A stretch of 31,711 bases of DNA from positions 1 through 31,711 of the IMG/VR virus record IMGVR_UViG_3300007734_000568, one strand, 5' to 3'. This stretch comes from a virus. Below, piece by piece: positions 13,646 to 19,779 of this stretch (positions are counted from its first letter, which is position 1; every line of letters begins with the position of its first letter). The position numbers were made by a program, and so were the translations under genes. The notes beneath the pieces were generated by a model, which made no database searches, was not told the origin of the DNA, and saw only the letters and a program-made list of their open reading frames with translations.

Positions 13646-13923
13646 GTCAAGCTCCCGAACCAAAGCGAAAGTTTAAAGAAGGTGATCGAGTCAGGGAGAT
13701 AAACAAAATGCAACAAATGTGTGTTAGTCCATTTGCATCAAGCGTTTCTAAAAACGTGGTAACTAGAATTATGGCGGATACAAGAATAGGGACTGTTTCT
13801 GCAACAGGGATAAAGCGAACTTCAACAGGGCACCGTCGGGTTTATGTCGATGTGTTGTGGGACGGTTCAAAAACTCCTTCGAGACACGAACAAATGCGGC
13901 TAGCTTTGCTGGACAACGAATAA
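13642..13923 (+). CDS. Small SH3-like hypothetical protein (93 aa)
   Basis: The ATG overlaps the polymerase stop (ATGA). The product opens with a charged segment and FKEGDRVREI, and ends GTVSATGIKRTSTGHRRVYVDVLWDGSKTPSRHEQMRLALL. The GDRV...GTV...VYVDVLWDG spacing suggests a small beta-barrel (SH3/KOW-like) domain, a type often binding nucleic acid or protein. No precise family is recognised. Coupling to polymerase suggests, but does not prove, a replication-linked role. Confidence 0.66.
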   Translation: MSQAPEPKRKFKEGDRVREINKMQQMCVSPFASSVSKNVVTRIMADTRIGTVSATGIKRTSTGHRRVYVDVLWDGSKTPSRHEQMRLALLDNE

Positions 13924-13961
13924 ACGTTGAGTTACTCTTTGCAAAAATTACCAGAGCTCTA

Positions 13962-14516
13962 ATGGAAAAGCAAACGACAACTTTAAATTTGTTTAAGCTA
14001 CTAAGTGCTGCTTCAGTTATCTACGATGCAAATCCGAGTAAAATCGTATTTACGTTGAGAGTTGAGGGTGGCTATTACGGTTGCGTAAAGTTAAACGATC
14101 AAGTTCATTTGACTCCAGAAGTATTTCCCACAGCGTTTCAAGCGGCAAATAAAGCACGTAACCTCCAAAAAAATCTGAAAAATAAAGATAAACCGCAAAC
14201 CCTAACTAAACCTACAAAAGTAACTAGCGAAAAAGTTAAAAAACAAGTAACTTACTCTCGGAAGTTTCACACATTTCGAGAAACTCAGCACATGCCCCTT
14301 CTAAAATTCCAAGAGGTGTGGGTTATCACGAAAGGTGATACTTACGTACGAGATTATTTAGATAGACAAAAACAAAGTCTTGTAACCTACACGACAGAAC
14401 GTGGTAAAGCAAAGATCTATAAAGACCACGAGGAGGCCAAGATGAACATGAGAGTACTTAAAAATTTAATCGGACCTGGTTTTAACCTGATGCGTTTTTT
14501 TGTAGAAAACAAGTAA
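13962..14516 (+). CDS. Hypothetical protein with two similar halves (184 aa)
   Basis: The ATG at 13962 is chosen because the frame upstream overlaps the previous gene. The 184-residue basic protein seems to carry two related units: IVFTLRVEGGYYGCVKLNDQ followed by a helix with AFQAANKARNL (about 25-75), and VWVITKGDTYVRDYLDRQ followed by DHEEAKMNMRVL (about 120-170), joined by a Lys/Thr-rich linker. The similarity is loose and judged by eye. No known domain is recognised. It is AT-rich like its neighbours and lies in the replication block. Confidence 0.66.
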   Translation: MEKQTTTLNLFKLLSAASVIYDANPSKIVFTLRVEGGYYGCVKLNDQVHLTPEVFPTAFQAANKARNLQKNLKNKDKPQTLTKPTKVTSEKVKKQVTYSRKFHTFRETQHMPLLKFQEVWVITKGDTYVRDYLDRQKQSLVTYTTERGKAKIYKDHEEAKMNMRVLKNLIGPGFNLMRFFVENK

Positions 14517-14536
14517 ACTAGTAAAAAAAGTTTGCC

Positions 14537-14767
14537 ATGGCTACAAGATACGCTGGTGATTATTTTGGTGTCAGTTTAGAAGACTCATCAGACTCATCCA
14601 AACTTCTCGAATACTTTCCTGGGCTGAGGAACACGTACAAAAAAAAGAGTGCTGAGGCAAAAGAAAGACTGTACGAAGAAGACCCCAGTAACGAACCTCG
14701 GCTAACAGGGAACCTACGAGCCGCAGCTCGATTTCCTGGCTTTAAAACGTTTGAAGCCCCGCGATAG
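14537..14767 (+). CDS. Small hypothetical protein (76 aa)
   Basis: This 76-residue hydrophilic protein starts MATRYAGDYFGVSLEDSSDSSKLLEYFPGL and continues with a highly charged helix (NTYKKKSAEAKERLYEEDP). No domain or membrane span is visible. It sits 20 nt after the previous gene and about 50 nt before the repeat-bearing virion-like protein, from which it is separated by an AT-rich gap. It may be a small structural or accessory protein; function unknown. Confidence 0.6.
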   Translation: MATRYAGDYFGVSLEDSSDSSKLLEYFPGLRNTYKKKSAEAKERLYEEDPSNEPRLTGNLRAAARFPGFKTFEAPR

Positions 14768-14816
14768 TTTTAAGTCTTGTTTTAAACTATACTATTGAAG
14801 ATAAAGCTTTCGACCT

Positions 14817-15929
14817 ATGACTGCCTCTAGATATAAAGTACCCAAAGGTTTTTTAGACGTAGCAGGACAGCGGTTAGGCCTGAACCTAGTCGATTTGTTT
14901 GGCAACGATGACAAGGGTAAGGCAAACTTAGAAGGATTTGAGCCTGTATATAACACACAAACACAATTCACGACTAAAGGTAGGGGTGGTGTCTTAAGTT
15001 ACAAAACACCAAAAGTTCCCACGACGACATACACAAGTGAGTTCTCACTCATACCTGAGAGAAAAGAAGCTGCGCCTGCTGGACCGACTGGACCAACTGG
15101 ACCGACCACAAGAAGCTACAACTGGAACGCATACGGTAACCTCGGGGGACCTGGCTACGGTGCTAAAGATTTAGAAAAAGCCTTAAGTGAAGGCTTTAGT
15201 GAGCAAGATGTTAAAAACTACCTACAACAAAATAAACAACTTTTTGGTCCTGGCCGGTTGAACCTGGCTGAAGATCTTCAAAAGCAATTTGGGTTTGACT
15301 ACTCTTTTGTAAACCCTGTTGTACAGTCAGAAGTTTTAGCGGGTAAATACGGCACACCACCATCGTTGACTCGGATGGCAGACCCATCGAAATTCGCAAA
15401 TCCACTACAAACGCAGGAATTTAAAAAAGCAGAAAATGTAGCCCCAATAACAGCGGGAATCTCCACAGCCTACGGGATCGACCCTAAGTACTTTGGTGGA
15501 GAAGATTTAACAGCTGCTCGTCAACAAGGTTTCAGTAATCAACAAATTAAAGATTATTTAGATCAAAATCCTTCCTTGCTAAGGGAGCAAAATATCAAAG
15601 GAGGAGGTGGTCTGTATGACGAATTAACAAAATCACTTGCTCCCACTTCACCGGCACCAGCCCCAGCTCCAACGCCTAGATTTGACAACCCGCTGCAAAC
15701 TCAAGAGTTTGTAAAAGCCCCAGAGTCAGCTTCAGAAAAACCTAGAGAAATCTCAACTGGTTTTGGTATTGACGCTTCTTATTTTGGAGGAGAAGATCTG
15801 ACAGCTGCTCGTCAACAAGGCTTTAGTGACGCAGAAATTAAGGCGTTCTTAGACAGAAATATTACAGGCTTGCTTCGCGAAGGCAACATACCAGGCAAAG
15901 GTGGTGTTTACGATATGCTCAAAGTTTAA
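14817..15929 (+). CDS. Repeat-bearing probable virion protein (370 aa)
   Basis: A collagen-like GPTGPTGPT stretch lies near residue 90, and three related repeats follow at about 112-162, 219-268 and 316-370. The last two are nearly identical in their core: YFGGEDLTAARQQGFS, then IKxxLDxN, LLRE and KGGxYD. A proline-alanine linker separates them, and NPLQTQEF occurs before each of the last two. Repeats, Gly/Pro linkers and low Cys content are typical of phage structural proteins, so I infer a virion component. I cannot name the structure. It lies among replication genes on the + strand, away from the right-arm virion genes, which is unusual. An upstream AT-rich gap contains TATACT at 14788, a possible -10. 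Confidence 0.7.
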   Translation: MTASRYKVPKGFLDVAGQRLGLNLVDLFGNDDKGKANLEGFEPVYNTQTQFTTKGRGGVLSYKTPKVPTTTYTSEFSLIPERKEAAPAGPTGPTGPTTRSYNWNAYGNLGGPGYGAKDLEKALSEGFSEQDVKNYLQQNKQLFGPGRLNLAEDLQKQFGFDYSFVNPVVQSEVLAGKYGTPPSLTRMADPSKFANPLQTQEFKKAENVAPITAGISTAYGIDPKYFGGEDLTAARQQGFSNQQIKDYLDQNPSLLREQNIKGGGGLYDELTKSLAPTSPAPAPAPTPRFDNPLQTQEFVKAPESASEKPREISTGFGIDASYFGGEDLTAARQQGFSDAEIKAFLDRNITGLLREGNIPGKGGVYDMLKV

Positions 15930-15948
15930 AAACCAATAAAGGATCTAG

Positions 15949-16473
15949 ATGGATGAGTATTGTTTAGTCGTAGAAAAAAATAAAAAAGAAATACAACTCT
16001 GCGTAAAAGCTAACGATAACAACCACGCTAAGGCACAAGCAGTAGACATTGCACGAGGACTTCAAGCAGACGCATTTACACTCGTATACGGACAAATTGA
16101 ATCTTGTGAGTTAAGCGAATTTTTTAACAAATTAGCTTTTAGTAACTTTAGTCATACAGAATGCTTTACTTGGCAAGGAAAATACTGCAACAACACCCCA
16201 ATAATATATGCGTTAGGAACTAAATACTACGTACGTCCTTTAATACTTACGTACCTAGACATACCTAAAGATTCTTTTGTACTACCCAAATGCAAAAGAA
16301 AAAACTGCATAAACCCTTTCCACAATACTTACAAAAATATGAAAGCCTCAAAGCTTACTAGCGCAGATAGGCAATTGGCGCTAGCCTTCGCAAGCCAAGG
16401 CACTCCTGTCAAGGACATCGCTAAGGCATTTAAAGTTCACCGCTCTTCGATCTATCGCTTGTTTAACCAATGA
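15949..16473 (+). CDS. HNH-like zinc-site protein with C-terminal HTH (174 aa)
   Basis: The C-terminal 40 residues (KLTSADRQLALAFASQGTPVKDIAKAFKVHRSSIYRLF) form a Hin/resolvase-type helix-turn-helix. Just before lies CKRKNCINPFHNTY (Cys115, Cys120, Asn122-Pro123, His125), which resembles the C-terminal half of HNH nucleases (CxNPxHL). The upstream half (YCNNTPIIYALGTKYYVRPLIL) fits the same fold loosely. The catalytic His of a full HNH is not clear, so activity is uncertain. It may be a homing-type nuclease or a regulator derived from one. AAGGA 6-7 nt upstream supports the start. It overlaps the SSB-like gene by ATGA. Confidence 0.75.
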   Translation: MDEYCLVVEKNKKEIQLCVKANDNNHAKAQAVDIARGLQADAFTLVYGQIESCELSEFFNKLAFSNFSHTECFTWQGKYCNNTPIIYALGTKYYVRPLILTYLDIPKDSFVLPKCKRKNCINPFHNTYKNMKASKLTSADRQLALAFASQGTPVKDIAKAFKVHRSSIYRLFNQ

Positions 16474-17114
16474 ACATCCTCCTTTTAGGTCTCCGCGTCA
16501 CCGACGAACCAATAGAAAGTGAAGGCAGCTGCACTTTAAACGCAGAAGCTTTACCTTCAACCGAAAAGAAAATTCCGACAAAAGTAGTTTTAAGTCAGAA
16601 AGCAGATCACTATGTAGGAAAACTACTAAAGAAACTTAAAGATAAGGAAGTTTTCCTTGCTATCGGACCAACCAAAGCGGACCCGGATGGTTTGCTAAAG
16701 ATGCAACCAATGCTAATTGCCAGAAAAGACAACTGGGATGACCTTCTTGCTATCAATCTTTATATAGCCACGGGTGGCCTTGGTCCAAAAGCTGAAGAAA
16801 ATCAACTTGGTGACAACACAGTTACCAACAGATCTTTGGCTTGGCAGGATGAAAACCAAGAAACAAACTGGATGAAGATATCTTGCTGGAATGAACTGTC
16901 AGCTCAACTGGCAGAGCTACCTGCAGGAACCCCCACTATTGCTGTTGGAAGGGTAAGCACATCCGAAAAAGACGAAAGAGTATTCTTGAACTACGGCGTG
17001 GATAAGATTCTTTATCTGCCGCGCACACAAAAAGCAGCCCCCACAAAGGCTGCAGACCCTGAAAAGGGTCGAGTTTCTACTGCTGCTCTCGGTTCTCTCG
17101 ATTTTTCGCTTTAA
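16470..17114 (+). CDS. OB-fold-like single-stranded DNA-binding protein candidate (214 aa)
   Basis: The central region INLYIATGGLGPKAE...NRSLAWQDENQETNWMKISCWNELSAQLAELPAGTPTIAVGRV reads like an SSB OB-fold: a leading strand, the variable loop, the W-x-K-I/V-S-x-W-N-E-L segment, and a capping helix followed by a G-R-V strand. The tail is Ala/Lys-rich and ends in SLDFSL, a possible partner-binding peptide in place of the usual SSB acidic tip. Codons are GC-richer, as in an abundant protein. It forms a pair with the next gene and lies within the replication block. Start overlap is ATGA with the preceding gene. SSB function is inferred. Confidence 0.62.
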   Translation: MNILLLGLRVTDEPIESEGSCTLNAEALPSTEKKIPTKVVLSQKADHYVGKLLKKLKDKEVFLAIGPTKADPDGLLKMQPMLIARKDNWDDLLAINLYIATGGLGPKAEENQLGDNTVTNRSLAWQDENQETNWMKISCWNELSAQLAELPAGTPTIAVGRVSTSEKDERVFLNYGVDKILYLPRTQKAAPTKAADPEKGRVSTAALGSLDFSL

Positions 17115-17120
17115 CTAACC

Positions 17121-17954
17121 ATGGTATTTATCGCAGGCAAATTCTCAGCTGATGAAATCCTTTGTCAGATTCCCCCCCACACACTACGAATTGATTTGCA
17201 GGCTCGTCGTTGGAAATCCGACAGTGATCCTGAGGCGGCCATCGTTGACACCAACGACAATGGCATACCCATCGAGTTCATCTTGCTTGGTTTCACACCA
17301 TTCTTTGGTAACCTCGGCATGCGGGCGCACGAAGAATTTATACGAATTAGTTTTATCGGTGTTTCACCGAATCATCGTCTACTACCTCCACGGTGTGTCT
17401 GTACGAGCATCATCAGCGGTAAGTCAAGCCAAAAAAACTTTATCTCGTACTTCCAGACGCTGTATAACAATCGTATAAACGTAGGTGAAGTAGTAACAAG
17501 TACCAAGTTCGTGCAGAAATCATTTAACGAACGCGATGCCTTTACAGGAGCTGATGGTCCAAAGATAAACTACAACGCATTAGAGTTTAAGGATCGACCT
17601 TCACAGAATGACGAGGAGAAAAAGCTCATACAGGATGTATCTTCCTGGCTTGAGACTTCTGGAACAGAGCTGGTATCAGCTGCATTACGTTCTTCTATCC
17701 CCGGTTCTAATCTGGTTGAATTACCTCTGGGTGAAGACCACGGTGGTATTAAGGAAGCTTTTATGGAGGCTCATCCCAAAAGATTAGAAGGTTCTTTTGA
17801 TTCGCACAGGGCTTCCTTGCCTCCGGCTGCTGAAGCTCCAAAAAAAGCTGAGGCTGAAGTACCTCAAGCGACGCCAGCTCAAAAACCAACTAAAGGACGA
17901 GAGCTGAACGAAGAACAGAAAGCGGCGCTAAAAGCGGCTGGTCTGGATTTTTGA
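17121..17954 (+). CDS. Companion of the SSB-like gene, function unknown (277 aa)
   Basis: This 277-residue protein has an N-terminal globular domain (about 1-165; beta-rich with LRIDLQARRW, IPIEFILLGFTPFFG, and EEFIRISFIGVSP), a helical middle and an Ala/Pro/Lys-rich linker ending with EEQKAALKAAGLDF. The final LDF echoes the SLDFSL end of the upstream protein. It starts 6 nt after that gene and is followed by a strong terminator, so the two make one transcript end. Codon use is similar, suggesting high expression. I infer a role in single-strand DNA handling or recombination, from context only; no motif proves it. Confidence 0.62.
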   Translation: MVFIAGKFSADEILCQIPPHTLRIDLQARRWKSDSDPEAAIVDTNDNGIPIEFILLGFTPFFGNLGMRAHEEFIRISFIGVSPNHRLLPPRCVCTSIISGKSSQKNFISYFQTLYNNRINVGEVVTSTKFVQKSFNERDAFTGADGPKINYNALEFKDRPSQNDEEKKLIQDVSSWLETSGTELVSAALRSSIPGSNLVELPLGEDHGGIKEAFMEAHPKRLEGSFDSHRASLPPAAEAPKKAEAEVPQATPAQKPTKGRELNEEQKAALKAAGLDF

Positions 17955-17982
17955 CGTAAACTGTCTAAGGACATGGGGAACG

Positions 17983-18008
17983 CGCCTTCGTTTGAAGGCG
18001 TTTTTTTT
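17983..18008 (+). terminator. Rho-independent terminator
   Basis: CGCCTTC (17983-17989) pairs perfectly with GAAGGCG (17994-18000) around a 4-nt loop, followed by eight Ts (18001-18008). It ends the SSB-like operon, 29 nt after the stop. Genes from 18036 on must use read-through or another promoter. Confidence 0.92.
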
Positions 18009-18035
18009 CTACATTTTTAGAACAATTTGGTATCA

Positions 18036-18569
18036 ATGGCGTTTTACCACGTGCCGAAATTTATTTTTGGCCCTATTGCCGACTCAAAATTGTGCTCTGG
18101 CACGGTCCTCTTACCAGCAGATTTTGACGGCCAACTTTTTGAACAAGTTAAAGACTCTAACGTAACAGACATTATTACGAACGTATCAGAACAAAACATC
18201 CAAGATAAAAACTGGTGGGAAACTCAGAGGGGTAAGGTTGACTGGGTAATTGCAATAACACAAGGACTAGGTGAATACACGCCGTGGGTCATTGAATACG
18301 GTTTAGACGTGGCAAAACAAGGAATATGCATACTGGATCGAATCACTTTTTTAGAACCTGTACGCAATCGCGAAACCTTTCTTAAATCAGCTTCCTTAGT
18401 AAATCTAAAGATTCTAAGCCCTAGACCGTCATTCCGTGCAGATGGTAAGCAACTAAAGGATTCAGTAACCTCAGCGTGGTTTGTTTTCAAAAAAGATGGA
18501 CAAAAATTTACGAGTACAGTTATCGAGTACGAAGTAGGCTGGCTGCGCCCAAAGACCCCCCAACCATGA
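18036..18569 (+). CDS. Methyltransferase-like protein lacking the catalytic NPPY motif (177 aa)
   Basis: The order of elements resembles phage adenine-specific methyltransferases: a strand DWVIAI, a helix, ICILDRITFLEPVRNRETFLK (as in FLL-R-L-S-F-LEG-R of active enzymes), ILSPRPSFRADGKQLKDSVTSAWFVFKK. Where NPPY is expected, the sequence is AITQG (residues 73-77). No clear AdoMet-binding FxGxG is visible at the N-terminus. It is therefore probably inactive or repurposed, perhaps a DNA-binding or decoy pseudoenzyme. The ATG at 18036 is preferred to a TTG 9 nt earlier. It follows a terminator by 27 nt and overlaps the next gene (ATGA). Confidence 0.7.
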   Translation: MAFYHVPKFIFGPIADSKLCSGTVLLPADFDGQLFEQVKDSNVTDIITNVSEQNIQDKNWWETQRGKVDWVIAITQGLGEYTPWVIEYGLDVAKQGICILDRITFLEPVRNRETFLKSASLVNLKILSPRPSFRADGKQLKDSVTSAWFVFKKDGQKFTSTVIEYEVGWLRPKTPQP

Positions 18570-18877
18570 GTAAACAACTCTATAAGGCCTTGGACCAACT
18601 TATTGCTCTACAAAAAGAGCAGTGTCTAAAGCTGGATAAGATAGCGGCAGTGTTGATAAGTACACAACTACTCACTGAGTGCGTGGATTACCACGGAGAA
18701 GCGAGATCAGCTGAGGATTGTGCGTCAATCACATTAGATGGTTTTTCGTCCGCGCTGTGTCTGATGAACGATTTAGATCAACGTAACCGTGACTATCAAT
18801 ATCAAGCTAGTGAGTTCTTCGTAGACGATGACGAAGAAGACGAAGAAGAAAATGATGTTATCTCGGATTCCTTCTAG
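18566..18877 (+). CDS. Small helical protein with acidic tail (103 aa)
   Basis: The ATG overlaps the previous stop (ATGA). The 103-residue protein starts with a helical segment (MSKQLYKALDQLIALQKEQCLKLDKIAAVLIS), has two cysteines in the middle and ends with a run of acidic residues (VDDDEEDEEENDVISDSF). Strongly acidic C-termini occur in proteins that bind basic partners or mimic DNA. No family is recognised. A gap of about 25 nt separates it from the nuclease gene. Confidence 0.62.
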   Translation: MSKQLYKALDQLIALQKEQCLKLDKIAAVLISTQLLTECVDYHGEARSAEDCASITLDGFSSALCLMNDLDQRNRDYQYQASEFFVDDDEEDEEENDVISDSF

Positions 18878-18902
18878 AATTACATAAGTTGACACGCACA
18901 TT

Positions 18903-19682
18903 GTGTCCCAAACAAGGGTAACTTTAAACGGACTAAGGCATTACGTTTGTAATGGTGTTCCTAAACCACTTCCTTCTGTCACGTCAATCCTAAGCACAGC
19001 TCAAACAGAAAAAACGCGACAAAAACTCGCGACTTGGAATCTGTTAAATCCGGGTGTTGCCGACCAAGCAGCCGAAAGAGGAACGTGGATCCACGGCAGT
19101 GCAGAAAACTACTTAAAGGGACTGCGAGTCGTTCCTCCTGAAAAGTACAAACTTTATTGGGATGGTATACCTGAATTACTGGATAACTTACTCAAAGGAG
19201 GACGAGTGCTGTGGTCAGAAAAACCATTCAACCAACCCAAGTGGAGTAAGTATGTTGGAGACGACGGAGTCGGAAGAATTCACTACTACGATCCAGTAAC
19301 GGGTCACGGATACGCTGGCTGTTGTGACCTAATTTACATGAACGAAAATGCCGAGATAATTTTGGCTGACTTCAAAACCAGTAACGGACCTTATGCAGCA
19401 AAGTTTCCTAGAAAAGAACAAGCAATGAGCGAAGAAATACGAAAAGCTTTAGTCTCCGGTGTTTTTAAAGTTAAGAAAACACGACTGCAGTTAGCAGCAT
19501 ATAAAGCAGCAGCTGAAAGTTGTTTAGGTATTAAGATAAACAAAACGCAAATAATTGTTGCCACAGCTATTAAAGAATTCAACACTCAAATATTTACGTT
19601 TGGCCCTGAAGAAATTGAAAGAGACGAAGAAAGTTGGTTCGAAGTTGTGAAACAATATTACGATATGCAGCAAGTAACTTAA
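18903..19682 (+). CDS. PD-(D/E)XK exonuclease, Cas4/RecB-like (259 aa)
   Basis: The nuclease core is complete: an early GTWIHGSAENYL motif (His64), DLIYM with Asp142, then ILADFKTS (Asp156, Lys158) and the QxxxY motif RLQLAAY (Gln196 to Tyr200). This set defines RecB/Cas4-type PD-(D/E)XK nucleases used by phages in DNA recombination or host-DNA degradation. There is no visible four-Cys iron-sulfur cluster as in Cas4. The start is a GTG at 18903; no ATG lies nearby. The gene lies between a small acidic protein and the primase-helicase, so a role in replication-recombination is likely. Confidence 0.88.
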   Translation: MSQTRVTLNGLRHYVCNGVPKPLPSVTSILSTAQTEKTRQKLATWNLLNPGVADQAAERGTWIHGSAENYLKGLRVVPPEKYKLYWDGIPELLDNLLKGGRVLWSEKPFNQPKWSKYVGDDGVGRIHYYDPVTGHGYAGCCDLIYMNENAEIILADFKTSNGPYAAKFPRKEQAMSEEIRKALVSGVFKVKKTRLQLAAYKAAAESCLGIKINKTQIIVATAIKEFNTQIFTFGPEEIERDEESWFEVVKQYYDMQQVT

Positions 19683-19779
19683 TGATCCGACCGAGCACAG
19701 AGAAACAGACAATGTCTAAAGGATTTATTTCGGGTGCACAACCCCTTTTGTTGGCAGACTAAGCTATCCAAGGCACGTC
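19683..19779 (+). other. Short gap before the primase gene
   Basis: This 97-nt gap holds an unsupported 16-codon frame (19712-19762, MSKGFISGAQPLLLAD) and a weak GGGT/ACCC hairpin. A weak AAGG (19770s) lies before the primase ATG. I see no clear promoter or terminator. Confidence 0.3.

Noticed and set aside
13405-13716. Minus-strand frame of 103 codons over the polymerase end
   Set aside because: It is antisense to polymerase motif C and the next coupled gene; no start signals support it.
18224-18598. Minus-strand frame of 124 codons over the methyltransferase-like gene
   Set aside because: It is antisense to a gene coupled on its 3' side; composition looks like a shadow frame.
19712-19762. 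16-codon leader peptide before the primase
   Set aside because: No ribosome-binding site, no attenuator-like structure after it, and too short to judge.
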